Positions 8,346 to 17,122 of a stretch of 64,000 nucleotides of DNA are shown in pieces. The position numbers and the translations under genes were made by a program. Source of the stretch: Paenibacillus hemerocallicola (GTDB taxonomy: Bacteria; Bacillota; Bacilli; Paenibacillales; NBRC-103111); the NCBI RefSeq assembly GCF_006265175.1, contig NZ_VDCQ01000009.1, positions 62,001 through 126,000 of the forward strand, given 5' to 3'. Below the pieces are notes generated by a model. It was not told the origin of the DNA, searched no databases, and worked only from the letters and a program-made list of their open reading frames with translations. Positions within the stretch are counted from its first letter, which is position 1; each line of letters opens with the position of its first letter.

Positions 8346-8385
8346 ACAAAAAAACCGGAGGCCTTAAGCCAACCGGTTTTCCAAT
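8346..8385 (-). terminator. Terminator resembling the 3' end of the isomerase gene at 29.7 kb
   Basis: Minus strand: AAACCGG and CCGGTTT arms then a T run. The roughly 30-nt core matches 29705-29742, where it contains the last codons (ENRLA-stop) and terminator of the sugar-phosphate isomerase. Here it lies 147 nt downstream of the AraC stop. It may simply end araC, or be what is left of a duplicated isomerase gene. Confidence 0.65.
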
Positions 8386-8531
8386 CATCTCCCAGCACGT
8401 TCCCACCTGTTGCAAACTGGCGATCTCGACTCTTGCGCCGGATGCGCTTGCTCGGGCCACCGCGTCAATGCGGCCGTTTCAGACGGCGTCTTCTTGCAGT
8501 TCCCTCTCCCGTGACCGTTTGCAAACACGCC

Positions 8532-9392
8532 TTAGTCCGGCACAAGCGGCTGTGAACGGAATTGGCCGGGAGTCATCCCCGCATACTTCCTGAACGTATG
8601 GCAAAAATACGAGCAGTTGGAAAACCCCGAGCGCTCGCTCACCTCCTGCACGGATAAAGCCGTCGTCTGCAGCAGCTGCGAGGCATGCTTCAGTCTGCGG
8701 ATCGTCAAAAAATCGGTGATGGTTTTCCCGGTCGTCTTCCGGAACAAATTGGACAAATATTTGGGCGACAAATGAACGGCCTTGGCAAGCGTCTCCAGCT
8801 GAAACGGCTCCCCATGGTGCTCGTCGATCCATTCCAGGACGCGTACGACGAAGGGGTCCGACGTCGGCTGGCGCATGGCCGTACTGCCGCCGAATTGCCA
8901 CAGCGGTTGAATCCGTTGAAAAAGCGAAAGCAAAAACAGCGCATTCTGCTCCAGATCGCCGTTCGCGTAATGGGCGCCAAACCACAGTCGGGCGTCGCGA
9001 ATAAATCCGTCCAGCTGCGCGAATACAGGGCCCTGCTGCACGTGCAGCACCTCCGCGGAACGGCTCAGCTCGTCATGGAACCGGTACAGCGCAGGGAACG
9101 GTTTCAAATATTCGGCGAAATAACCGGGATTGTATCGGAACAAAGATCGGATATACGGCTGTTCCGGCTTGATCTGCATTTGCTGGTAGTGCGGCTGAAA
9201 AGGCCGGAAAAAGAGCAGCGTTCCCGGCCCGGCCTCGTAGACGCGCTGGTCGACGATCACTTGTCCGCTTCCCTCATGGACATAAAACAGTTCGACAAAC
9301 GGATGGAAATGAAACACTTCCTTATAGGGCGCGCCACGGTCCGCGACAAACAAAAGCTCGATCGGACGCCGCAGCGTATCGACAAACAGCAT
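8532..9392 (-). CDS. AraC-family transcriptional regulator 1 (cupin sensor + HTH)
   Basis: 286 residues. N-terminal cupin-like arm (about 1-110; VFHFHPFVELFYVHEGSGQV) binds the effector in this family; the C-terminal double helix-turn-helix (about 185-283) ends with the signature GFSNCSYFCHTFRKYAGMTP. AAGGAGG sits 7 nt before the ATG at 9392. It is divergent from the Gfo/Idh/MocA gene; the 180-nt gap contains a copy of the motif shared by five promoters. A close paralogue lies at 24676-25536, matching through most of the length. The two probably recognise similar DNA. Effector unknown. Confidence 0.9.
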   Translation of the reverse strand: MLFVDTLRRPIELLFVADRGAPYKEVFHFHPFVELFYVHEGSGQVIVDQRVYEAGPGTLLFFRPFQPHYQQMQIKPEQPYIRSLFRYNPGYFAEYLKPFPALYRFHDELSRSAEVLHVQQGPVFAQLDGFIRDARLWFGAHYANGDLEQNALFLLSLFQRIQPLWQFGGSTAMRQPTSDPFVVRVLEWIDEHHGEPFQLETLAKAVHLSPKYLSNLFRKTTGKTITDFLTIRRLKHASQLLQTTALSVQEVSERSGFSNCSYFCHTFRKYAGMTPGQFRSQPLVPD

Positions 9393-9446
9393 CGCGGTTC
9401 GCCTCCTTCGCTCGGCTGCATCGATTACCATTATAGCAGAAGTCAA

Positions 9447-9465
9447 AATCGTAACAGAACAATAT
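9447..9465 (+). promoter_or_regulatory. AraC-regulon motif ahead of the Gfo/Idh/MocA gene
   Basis: AATCGTAACAGAACAATAT matches ATTCGTAATTGAACAACAT at 15 of 19 positions, on the strand of the downstream gene. It overlaps a -10-like TATACT (9463-9468) whose -35 region is poor (AAGTCA), as expected for an activator-dependent promoter. Confidence 0.45.
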
Positions 9466-9571
9466 ACTAGCGGACTTAAACGAAATCTTGCCGTCCCTTT
9501 CCATGGTAAACTAGCATCGATTTGACGCATACGAACCGATTTGAATACAGCGCGCAAGGAGAGGGAACGAG

Positions 9572-10636
9572 ATGGAGACAACACGCATCATTCGGGTCGC
9601 GATCATCGGACAAGGGCGCAGCGGCAAAGGCATTCACGCCAAGCTGCTGTCCAACATGCAGGACCGGTATCGAATCGCGGCCGTGGTCGACGGCATTGAG
9701 GAACGACGCGAGCAGGCTGTACGGGAGTTTGGCTGCGACGCCTACGCCGATCAAGAGGAATTGTACGGCCGAAGCGATATCGATTTGATCGTAAACGCCA
9801 CGCCCAGCCATATGCATGTGCCGGTAACGGCGGAGTTTTTGCGGCGAGGCTTTCATGTGCTGTGCGAAAAACCGCTGGCTCCCGCGGCCGCGGACGTGGA
9901 CGGGTTGATCGAAACGGCGGAGCAAGCCGGCAAATTGCTGGCCGTGTTTCAGCAGTCCCGGTTTTCGCCCGCTTTTGTCCGGATGAAGCAAGTAATCGAT
10001 TCCGGCGTACTGGGGCGAATCGTGCGAATCCGCTTTGCCAACAACAGCTTCGCCCGCCGCTGGGATTGGCAGACGCTCAAGCGGTTCAACGGCGGCAGCC
10101 TCATGAACATCGGCCCGCATCCGCTCGATCAGGCGCTGCAGCTGTTCGATCCGGAGCGGATGCCGGAAGTCGCCTGTTTCATGGATTCGGCCAACAGCTT
10201 CGGGGATGCGGAAGATTATGTGCACGTCATGCTGCGCGGCCCCGGCAGTCCCGCGGTCGATGTGGAAATTTCCTCATGCCATGCCTATCCGTCCAATCAT
10301 TACGAGGTCCAAGGGACGCGCGGCGGGCTGAAAGGGACGTTCGGACATCTGAACTGGAAATATTTCAAACCGGAGGAAGCGCCGGAGCAGCGGCTGATCG
10401 TCGAGCCGATGTTCAATCCCGACGGTACTCCCGCCGCGTGCAGCGAGACACTGACCTGGCATGAAGACAGCTGGGAACAAAAAAACACAGTCGATTCCAT
10501 GGGAACGGCTTTCTACGAAATGCTGTACGACGCCCTTGTCCGCGGCAAGCCGCTGGAGGTCACGCCGCAGCAGGTGCGGCGGCAAATCGCCGTCATGGAA
10601 CAGTGTTATCGTCAAAACCCGCGTTTCGCCCGTTGA
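9572..10636 (+). CDS. Gfo/Idh/MocA-family NAD(P)-dependent sugar dehydrogenase
   Basis: 354 residues. Rossmann N-terminus with GQGRSGKG (about 12-19), the family motif CEKPLAP (about 98-104), and an alpha/beta C-terminal domain with GGSLMNIGPHPLDQ, where the His is the usual catalytic or substrate-binding residue. AAGGAGAGG precedes the ATG. The family oxidises or epimerises sugars, inositols and their derivatives in the cytoplasm; the substrate here is unknown. The gene is divergent from araC1 and its promoter carries the shared motif, so it is likely part of the same regulon. Confidence 0.9.
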   Translation: METTRIIRVAIIGQGRSGKGIHAKLLSNMQDRYRIAAVVDGIEERREQAVREFGCDAYADQEELYGRSDIDLIVNATPSHMHVPVTAEFLRRGFHVLCEKPLAPAAADVDGLIETAEQAGKLLAVFQQSRFSPAFVRMKQVIDSGVLGRIVRIRFANNSFARRWDWQTLKRFNGGSLMNIGPHPLDQALQLFDPERMPEVACFMDSANSFGDAEDYVHVMLRGPGSPAVDVEISSCHAYPSNHYEVQGTRGGLKGTFGHLNWKYFKPEEAPEQRLIVEPMFNPDGTPAACSETLTWHEDSWEQKNTVDSMGTAFYEMLYDALVRGKPLEVTPQQVRRQIAVMEQCYRQNPRFAR

Positions 10637-10699
10637 GCTTCGGTAACCCGTGAATCGGATTGCGGTATGCGGTCGACCGATCGCCGTCATGCAGCGAAA

Positions 10700-10835
10700 C
10701 ACCTGAAACGGCCATGACACTGGAACAGATCGCCGCGCAATGCGGCTATGAAAGCGGATTATACCTCAGCCGCGTGTTCTCCAAAAAGATGCGCATGAGC
10801 CCTTCCCAGTATCGCAAAGCACATCGTCTATATCC
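10700..10835 (+). pseudogene. Remnant of an AraC-family regulator (C-terminal HTH only)
   Basis: From about 10713 the frame reads MTLEQIAAQCGYESGLYLSR and then VFSKKMRMSPSQYRKAH, which is the second helix-turn-helix and signature of AraC regulators. No N-terminal half, no ribosome site and no proper stop: the frame runs into the terminator at 10836. It differs from the C-termini of the two intact AraC proteins in the window, so it came from another regulator. Confidence 0.65.
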
Positions 10836-10875
10836 AAAAGCGCCTGCCGGCCGAACAACCGCCGCAGGCGCTTTT
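10836..10875. terminator. Bidirectional terminator
   Basis: Arms AAAAGCGCCTGC and GCAGGCGCTTTT flank a loop of about 16 nt. A/T runs on both sides suit termination of the ASRT gene on the minus strand and of the dehydrogenase/remnant transcript on the plus strand. Confidence 0.75.
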
Positions 10876-10917
10876 CTTGACTTCTTCCCGATTTCGGTTT
10901 GTTGCCTTATCGTCCCG

Positions 10918-11295
10918 TTACTCCGAATAACCCATCATGCCGATGTAAGCCAGATTCGGTTGGGCGATGTCCATTCTCCCGTACTGGATAATGACCTCCA
11001 CGCTGCTTCTGAAGCGCAACGAATACTGCATCTGTCTATCCAGCGCGACGCCCCCGATATCGTTCGGATTATCCATGCGCAAGCATTTGACTCTTCGCGC
11101 CGGAACGACAATCCGGATGTTTTCGTCCGGCTCTCTGTCCTCGTAGTAAATGTCCATCGCGATCTCCGCATCGGCATCGTGACAGTTCAGAATCATCACC
11201 GCTTCGTGCCCCTCGAAGCCGGCCTCGTCCACTTTGTCTTTGTAGGGCATATAGCCGTCGACGATATACCAGTTTCTTGCTCCTTGTTTGCCCAT
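10918..11295 (-). CDS. ASRT-family protein (Anabaena sensory rhodopsin transducer-like)
   Basis: 125 residues, the usual length of this small beta-rich family (PF07100). Recognised from the text WYIVDGYMPY, EAVMILNCHDADAEI, IYYEDREP and VPARRVKCLRMD. In Anabaena the homologue partners a rhodopsin, but most family members occur without one, and a carbohydrate-related role has been suggested. GGAGGTT lies just before the ATG. It follows the exported beta-helix gene on the same strand after 120 nt, so the two may be cotranscribed. No rhodopsin gene is in the window. Function here unknown. Confidence 0.75.
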   Translation of the reverse strand: MGKQGARNWYIVDGYMPYKDKVDEAGFEGHEAVMILNCHDADAEIAMDIYYEDREPDENIRIVVPARRVKCLRMDNPNDIGGVALDRQMQYSLRFRSSVEVIIQYGRMDIAQPNLAYIGMMGYSE

Positions 11296-11415
11296 CGCAA
11301 CCTCCTGCTGCTGTTAAATCGGCCCATACGGGAAGGACGGCGAACACTCCCCGCTCCGGGACTGGGATATGCCTCCGATCGCCGTTGTTGCCGCCAACGA
11401 AAGCATACGCATTCG

Positions 11416-13491
11416 TCACGGACCGACCGGCGTACGCAGCTCGAGCCAATCCGTCCCCAGAACATTTGCGCTGCCTGTCGTCATCTTTCGCCACTCCGCT
11501 ACGATGTACGGCCCTCCCGTCCCGCTAACCGTCACCGGGTCGGTGTTGATCACCGCCTTGCCTTTGACCCACTCCCCGGCGCTCGGCGCGGCAATCCCGA
11601 TATTCAGCTCGCCCGCGGGCTCGTCATAGCCGGACCAGACCGCCGGCGAATATTTGTCGAGGGCGTACAAGGAGAACGAGCGAATCCGCAAGTCGGCGCT
11701 TCCTCGCCAGAACAACACTCTCACCTTCTTCACCGCATCGGTCACGGCGAAGTACAAATCTTCTACGCTGTCGCTGCCGGTCGAGTAGCTGCCTCCGAAA
11801 TACCCTCGCCAAAAGACCGTTCGGTTCACATACGTTTTGACGTACGGCTGGGGGTTTGTGCCTCCCGGGTGCGTCAAAATTTGCCCGGCGGCATCGTAGC
11901 AGACGATATGGATGCGGCCTCCGTAGCCCGGCTCGCTGTCCTGCTTGACGACGAACCTTTTGCACTTCGACGTGTCTACAAACACGCCGGGAGCCCCGTA
12001 CGCCGAGCCCTCGACAGCCACATAATTCGCTTGCAAACCGAGTCGGTAGGCAGGGTAGACGTCCGCCGTCTGAAACGAGCCGAAGCCGATTCCCGGAATA
12101 TGAACCGCCGTATTCCCGTCGTAATAGCACGCCTTCCGATGGAGCGGCCCGGAGTTGAAGATCATGGCGTTGAATTCGACCAACCGGCTGAGCCGGGACC
12201 GGACCGCGGTTGACGGATATTGGGACAAATCGTCCACTCTCGCGCTGCCGTATCCGGCTTGCAGCTCGTTGGCGTTCGACTTGTTCTGCGTGCGGATCGT
12301 GACCGGACTATTGCCTTCATTGCGAATGTCCGTAAAGAAATTGACTGAGCCATGCTCGATCAAAACCGGCAGCGCCTCCTGCGGATTCGCCCTGTCCGCG
12401 TTCAGCTCGAAGCTCGGCTTGTAGAACACATTGTTATTATTGTTCGTATAAGTCCCGTCCTGCGACGTAATGCGTACGCCGATACGGCCCTTGCCGGGGT
12501 TCGCCGAAGTCGCGCACCAAATCCTCCCGTTCAGAAACACGTTCTCGTTGCACCAGCCGACGCCCCCTCCCGCATTGCGGTTCGTCAGATCGACGGCGAT
12601 TTTGTTGTTGGTCAGCGCGCCCAGGTGCACTTCGTTATAGACGAAGCCGGCCGAAGCGCCGAGGCATTGGACGCCGATCGTAAAGGCACGCGCTTCGACG
12701 ATATGAATGTTGGAGGAGTAGCAATTGATCAGCCGGATGCCGACACTGTCCTCGCTGAACCAATCCGCCTGGACGGCGCGCTGCACATTCAGCTTCAAAG
12801 TCAGCAGCGAGTTGATCGCGGCGGTTCCGCCGATCTCCAGGCACGCGACATTGGCAGCTCCCGCGTAGACGAGCGGGGCTTCCATCGACACATGAATGTT
12901 TGCGGGAACTGTCACCGTCGATTCCACCGCATACCCCGCCGCAGCCGGAAAATAAAGCGTCGGCTTGCGTGTCGAAGAGGCGACCGACAACGCGTAAGCG
13001 ATTGCAAGCGTTATCGAAGCGGCATCGTTCGTCGTACCGTCGCCCTTCGCGCCGAACCATTTCACGTTGACCGTCCCGTCCGACATGATCCGCTTGAACC
13101 GCTGACCCAGACTCGAGACGACGACGGCCCCCGTATCGTCGGATGAGGTCGTGTCGCCCGGATCGTAGTAAAAATGTCCGTCCTGCCCCGCATCGGTCAC
13201 ATAATACACGTATCCTTCGGTCGTATCCGGAGTCCCTCTCAATTCCGCCAGCGTAATGTCCCGAACGCAATCGTCGCAGTGCGGATCCCCGTTTCCGTAG
13301 ACGGATTGTCCGACGCTGCCGCTTTGGCCGACCGCCTCCCGCATCCCCCCGGGCAGCAGCCCCGCCGCCGCGAACGCCGCCCCCGTTATGCCGAACGATG
13401 CCAGCAGCTTTCTTCGGGTCAGAATCGCATTCATCCGCTCCTCCGCCGTGCGCTCTCCCGACTCCGTCCTTGTCCCTGTCACATCAGTCAT
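11416..13491 (-). CDS. Tat-exported right-handed beta-helix protein (pectate-lyase-like fold)
   Basis: 691 residues from the ATG at 13491 with AAGGAGG upstream. The N-terminus carries a twin-arginine signal ([16 protein letters not shown], about 24-39) and an Ala-rich hydrophobic stretch. Near residue 140 the motif [20 protein letters not shown] marks the start of a Pectate_lyase_3 / GH28-related beta-helix. Asn- and Gly-rich repeats continue to about 450; the remainder may be a beta-sandwich binding domain. Such proteins bind or cleave acidic polysaccharides outside the cell; catalytic residues cannot be assigned by eye. A regulon motif lies 95 nt upstream. Confidence 0.8.
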   Translation of the reverse strand: MTDVTGTRTESGERTAEERMNAILTRRKLLASFGITGAAFAAAGLLPGGMREAVGQSGSVGQSVYGNGDPHCDDCVRDITLAELRGTPDTTEGYVYYVTDAGQDGHFYYDPGDTTSSDDTGAVVVSSLGQRFKRIMSDGTVNVKWFGAKGDGTTNDAASITLAIAYALSVASSTRKPTLYFPAAAGYAVESTVTVPANIHVSMEAPLVYAGAANVACLEIGGTAAINSLLTLKLNVQRAVQADWFSEDSVGIRLINCYSSNIHIVEARAFTIGVQCLGASAGFVYNEVHLGALTNNKIAVDLTNRNAGGGVGWCNENVFLNGRIWCATSANPGKGRIGVRITSQDGTYTNNNNNVFYKPSFELNADRANPQEALPVLIEHGSVNFFTDIRNEGNSPVTIRTQNKSNANELQAGYGSARVDDLSQYPSTAVRSRLSRLVEFNAMIFNSGPLHRKACYYDGNTAVHIPGIGFGSFQTADVYPAYRLGLQANYVAVEGSAYGAPGVFVDTSKCKRFVVKQDSEPGYGGRIHIVCYDAAGQILTHPGGTNPQPYVKTYVNRTVFWRGYFGGSYSTGSDSVEDLYFAVTDAVKKVRVLFWRGSADLRIRSFSLYALDKYSPAVWSGYDEPAGELNIGIAAPSAGEWVKGKAVINTDPVTVSGTGGPYIVAEWRKMTTGSANVLGTDWLELRTPVGP

Positions 13492-13584
13492 CAACGATTC
13501 CTCCTTGTTCTATGAAACAGATGATAGGCTACACGCCAACATAGCTTATTTTCTTAGGAGATAGTTTCGATAGATTACGGACGT

Positions 13585-13725
13585 TATGTTGTTGAAATAC
13601 GCAAACTGTCGTTTTCGATCCGGAAGCGATGCCGCCCGGTCCACTTCCGGAACGGATAAAGCTTCATCTCCGAGCTGTCGGCCTCGTCGATGCGGAATCC
13701 CGGGTCCGTTTGATCACGTTGCTGA
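13585..13725 (-). pseudogene. Remnant of a heparinase II/III-like gene (last ~40 codons)
   Basis: The frame reads TDPGFRIDEADSSEMKLYPF and RKWTGRHRFRIENDSLR, closely matching the C-terminus of the 1224-residue heparinase-like protein at 25539-29213 (GTDPGFTIREDGGSEMMFYP, KKWNGPHRFRIDN). No upstream part of the gene remains, and the M24-family gene ends at 13747. It is the tail of a deleted paralogue. Confidence 0.7.
13586..13604 (-). promoter_or_regulatory. AraC-regulon motif ahead of the Tat beta-helix gene
   Basis: Minus strand TTGCGTATTTCAACAACAT, 15 of 19 matches to the form at 23609-23627, with the perfect 3' half CAACAACAT. It points towards the beta-helix gene. It also overlaps the heparinase remnant, so it could be chance. 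Confidence 0.35.
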
Positions 13726-13746
13726 TCTTGAGACCGGATGTCTTGT

Positions 13747-14955
13747 CTACCCGTCGACTCCTCCCGACGAGACACTCTTGATCCGTCGCCACTCGGCGCT
13801 TAATTCCCGTACCAGCTTCGACATCGATTCATAACCGTCTTGCGTGACGATCAAGCTTTCCTCGATCCGGTTCGAGCCGTGCGGGTGGCCGAACAGGCTG
13901 ACGTCCGTATTTACGGTCATACCCGCTTCGAAGACGGCGGCGGCATGCTCATCCGGGTACGGCGATTCCGCTTCGGACAGTCCGCAGCCGTGCAGCGGCG
14001 GATACAGGTCGTATTCGGTAACGCCTTTGTCGGCAAAATAAGCTTTGACCGCGCGCACCAGCTCGCTTTGCTTGGCGCCCGCCTTCAGCTTGGACAAGGC
14101 CGTCTCCTCGGCTTCCACCAACGTATCGATAAAGGCCCGCTGCTCCCCGCTCATCTCGCCGGCGACGAACGGAAAGCCGATCGTGGCCACGTACCCTTGA
14201 ACTTGTACGGCAATGGCGGTCATAATCATATCCCCGTCCGCGATCACCTTGTCCGTCGGCCTGCCGATGATCGTCTTCACACGCTCGCCGCTCGTCAGTA
14301 CGCAGAACGGCAAACATTCCGCTCCCAGTCGGGTGCATTCGCCGTAGGCGAGCGAAGCGAGCTCCAGCTCCGTCATACCCGGCTTCACCCGCTCGATCAT
14401 CAGCCGGTAGCCGGCGTCGGCAATCGCCGCCGCTTGCCGGAGACAGTCGATTTCATGCTCGCTCTTCGTCATGCGCAGCCGGAAAAGCAGTTGGCCGGCA
14501 TCGACGGTTTCGGCGTCGTCCAGACTGCTTTCGATCGCTTGAAGCAAGGCGGCCGGCATCGCATCGATGCCGACAATGCCGACGCGCCGCAACCGGTTCC
14601 TTTCACCCAGCTCCCGAAAAATGGCCCGCAAGCTCGTATATTGCGCCAACGGATAATCGATCTGCTCCGGTACGGTTACGCACGTAAACTCGGGAAGCAG
14701 CCGGATATCCGTCCATGCGCTCATTTCGCGGCAAAGCATATCGCCCTCGGGCGCCGCGATTACGATCGGCTCGCCGTCCTGCGGAACGATCGCCGCCCCC
14801 CGTTCGAACAACGGCCAATAATTGCTTATATAGCGCAAGTTTTCTTTGCGGTACTCGTCGCCGTAGATCAAGCACGCCTGGATATCGCTCTCCCGCATCA
14901 ACTGCTTCAGCTTTTCCGCTCTTGCCGCGAATTCTTCGGCCGGAATGGCACTCAT
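13747..14955 (-). CDS. M24-fold peptidase-like protein (Xaa-Pro dipeptidase/creatinase superfamily)
   Basis: 402 residues: an N-terminal creatinase_N domain (about 10-150) and a pita-bread M24 domain (about 165-385). Of the five usual metal ligands, the His (PLHGCGL) and last Glu (RIEESLIVT) can be found, but the two Asp positions read MIMTAIAV and GYVATIGF, and the middle Glu region reads NTDVSLFG. This suggests a creatinase-like, metal-independent enzyme or a non-catalytic protein rather than a true aminopeptidase. GAAGGAG precedes the ATG. It lies between the isomerase operon and the beta-helix gene, on the same strand. Confidence 0.8.
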   Translation of the reverse strand: MSAIPAEEFAARAEKLKQLMRESDIQACLIYGDEYRKENLRYISNYWPLFERGAAIVPQDGEPIVIAAPEGDMLCREMSAWTDIRLLPEFTCVTVPEQIDYPLAQYTSLRAIFRELGERNRLRRVGIVGIDAMPAALLQAIESSLDDAETVDAGQLLFRLRMTKSEHEIDCLRQAAAIADAGYRLMIERVKPGMTELELASLAYGECTRLGAECLPFCVLTSGERVKTIIGRPTDKVIADGDMIMTAIAVQVQGYVATIGFPFVAGEMSGEQRAFIDTLVEAEETALSKLKAGAKQSELVRAVKAYFADKGVTEYDLYPPLHGCGLSEAESPYPDEHAAAVFEAGMTVNTDVSLFGHPHGSNRIEESLIVTQDGYESMSKLVRELSAEWRRIKSVSSGGVDG

Positions 14956-15378
14956 TGTTTTCGCTCCTTCTGTCGTCCGTTTTTAAAGGCAGGTGAATAA
15001 TTCGCCGCAAAGAAATAGGCGGGAAGGCTAACGAATGACAACGTAAGCTCAGCCCTCCGAAAAAAACAACTGTAAATCAAGAAGTTAAATTCAGGTAAAA
15101 ATATAAATTTATTAAAATAAATGGAAATAATGCAGTTAAATCGCCACCATACCGCAATTCAAGCGAAAAGCGAGGAAATAACTGTACTTTTTCCAGTTAC
15201 CGTCGGCAACAAACCTCCCTCATCCCAAATAGCTGTACTTTTTCCAGCTGCCCATCGGAGTACCGGTGCCGACCGCTTCCGTGCCGCGCACCAACGGTAA
15301 CGGGGCAGCTATCCATGCAAATAACGGTATGTTATGAGGCTGATGAAAAAGTCTGCAAAGAGAGGAAGCGCCGGAACT
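14956..15378. other. AT-rich intergenic region with a palindromic repeat pair
   Basis: From 15060 to 15160 the DNA is much richer in A/T than its surroundings. Two units of a short repeat follow (15177-15203, 15227-15254). No gene is apparent, and no clear terminator for the isomerase operon. Confidence 0.55.
15177..15254. repeat. Two copies of an intergenic repeat with core CTGTACTTTTTCCAG
   Basis: Units AATAACTG/AGTTACC and AATAGCTG/AGCTGCC share the 15-nt core. The flanks covary (AACTG with AGTT, AGCTG with AGCT), so each copy can form a small stem. The spacing is 50 bp. Confidence 0.65.
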
Positions 15379-17082
15379 TCAATACACGCATGCCCGGATT
15401 TTCATAAATCGGGCAATTTGGCTCAGCTCCTCGCTCAGATCGCCATAGGCGATAATGCAATGATGCGCGAACCCTTCCTTGATCAAGGCCGCGAGAAACG
15501 ATTTGACCGGACTCTCCAGCTGGATCAGCGCCGTAATTTCTTCGCAAGGGATATTGTCCGGGACGTGCAGCGCCTTGCCGCGGACGATCAGCATTTTGTA
15601 GCCTTCCGCATCGTTGATCAGGTGCCCGAGGGTGACGACGCCCGGCTTCAGCGTATATTCGAAGCCGAATCCTTTCCCCGCCAGGCCCCACTGCTCCGGC
15701 GAACGATTCACTTTGATCGTGCCGCGATCCGTCGCGTAGTCCGTATTGGCATAGCCGTGGTGGATCATCAGGATCGCGTTCAACGTCTCGTCGTATTCTC
15801 CCCATTCGGCGAACGCCGGCGTTTGGCCGGTCAACCGGTTCATGATGCACATCATGATCAGGCCGTGCACATCGCCTTCGGTATTGACCACATATCGGCC
15901 TTCCTCGTGCAACATCGTGTTCGCCAAATACGGCGTCGTGCCCGTTTTCTCCTCGGTGTAGTGCTGGCCGAGCAGCGTGACGGCGTCCAGCCGGAATCGT
16001 TCGATCGTGCTGCGCAGCGCGTAGTAAAACTTCGCCGAGCGCTCGATATCGTCGTCGCCGAGACCGACGATGTTGAAGCGGCTTTTCGTCGCCGAAACGA
16101 TATCGCGAATATCGTCATCGGCGGCCTCCCGGAATTGCCTCAGCAGATGGTCCACCTGGATCGAAATGACATTCGGTCCCAATGTTCCCTTGATCATCGT
16201 CTTGTCGTACTCGAAATCGTACATACCCCGGAATACATGTCCGATCACCCCGATATTCAAACTTTGCAGGCCGACATACGTCTCGTATGCGCGCACATAA
16301 GCGCCGATCTCGGCATAAGCGGCTTCTTCCTCATGCGCCCCCACGACCACCTTCAAATCCGGGTACCAGCCCATTTTGCGGAAGGTGGCCGCCAATTGCG
16401 TATTGGCGATCAGTCCGCTGTTTCGCATCATATGGGCGTAGCTGCCGGACAAGTTGACCCGATTCGCCCCCTGGGTATTGAACAGCAGGACCGGAACTTC
16501 CCGAATATGGGACAGTACCTGAATCGCCATGTAGTCCGGACAGTACGTACCGGCCACATATATGACCAGATCGACCTGCTCTTCCTTCAGCCGCCGCCCC
16601 GCCTCGTCCGCCGTATCGAGCGTATGCACCAGTCCCGGCCAGACGACATGCTTCACGTGCCTCTTCAGGTTTTCGTACACTAGCGTCATATCGTTGCGGA
16701 CATCTTCCTGAAAAGAGGCCTGGAACATGCGCCAATATTCGAAAAAACCGACCGTCACCAAACCGACCTTCAACGCACGCGGCTCGGACCGTTTGCTCAG
16801 CAAGTCGCCGAACACGTTTCCTCTGGCAACCTCAAACGATTCGATCACCTCCGGCTCCCCCGGTTTCGACCACAACTCGCCCAGTTCGGGCTCTTCCGGC
16901 TTGGACCCTGGCTCTTCCAGCCCCGGCTCCCCCCGCTTCGATTCCTTCGGCCTCGACTCCCCCGGCTCCTCCTGCTTCGATTCTTTCAGCCTTGACTCTT
17001 CCAGTTCGCCCGGCCCCGACTCTTTCAGCCTTGTTTCCTCCGGATTCGATTGTTCCGGTCTTGCTTGTATCGCTTCACTCAT
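15379..17082 (-). CDS. L-fucose/L-arabinose isomerase-family protein with low-complexity N-terminus
   Basis: 567 residues from the ATG at 17082 (GGAGAGGAG upstream). Residues 100-565 resemble the fucose/arabinose isomerase superfamily (VDLVIYVAGTYCPDY, VPVLLFNTQGANRVN, EGDVHGLIMMCIMNRLTG, VNTEGD), which interconverts aldoses and ketoses with a divalent metal. The first ~80 residues are an odd repetitive stretch rich in Glu, Ser, Pro, Lys and Gly (units like ESRLKESKQEEPG), absent from normal family members and probably disordered. It follows two amidohydrolase genes by 40 nt, so it is likely the last gene of that operon. Substrate unknown. Confidence 0.8.
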   Translation of the reverse strand: MSEAIQARPEQSNPEETRLKESGPGELEESRLKESKQEEPGESRPKESKRGEPGLEEPGSKPEEPELGELWSKPGEPEVIESFEVARGNVFGDLLSKRSEPRALKVGLVTVGFFEYWRMFQASFQEDVRNDMTLVYENLKRHVKHVVWPGLVHTLDTADEAGRRLKEEQVDLVIYVAGTYCPDYMAIQVLSHIREVPVLLFNTQGANRVNLSGSYAHMMRNSGLIANTQLAATFRKMGWYPDLKVVVGAHEEEAAYAEIGAYVRAYETYVGLQSLNIGVIGHVFRGMYDFEYDKTMIKGTLGPNVISIQVDHLLRQFREAADDDIRDIVSATKSRFNIVGLGDDDIERSAKFYYALRSTIERFRLDAVTLLGQHYTEEKTGTTPYLANTMLHEEGRYVVNTEGDVHGLIMMCIMNRLTGQTPAFAEWGEYDETLNAILMIHHGYANTDYATDRGTIKVNRSPEQWGLAGKGFGFEYTLKPGVVTLGHLINDAEGYKMLIVRGKALHVPDNIPCEEITALIQLESPVKSFLAALIKEGFAHHCIIAYGDLSEELSQIARFMKIRACVY

Positions 17083-17122
17083 ACGGCTGCTCTCCTCTCC
17101 AAATGCCGCTTGGCTGTCTCTG

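Larger units (their letters stand above)
7779..8531. other. Intergenic region: nanA control region, repeats and terminator
   Basis: Holds the nanA promoter and operators, an AT-rich patch, two palindromic repeats (8099-8184) and a terminator (8346-8385). I see no convincing gene; the frames here lack coherent composition or ribosome sites. Confidence 0.6.

Noticed and set aside
10660-12213. Long open frame of 517 codons on the plus strand
   Set aside because: It is an antisense frame of the Tat beta-helix and ASRT genes plus the AraC remnant; composition is Arg/Pro/His-rich and the opposite strand has clear domains and ribosome sites.
15012-15036. Sixth AraC-regulon motif ahead of the M24-family gene
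   Set aside because: Only TAACGAAT resembles the motif (about 8 of 19 matches); no better than chance.
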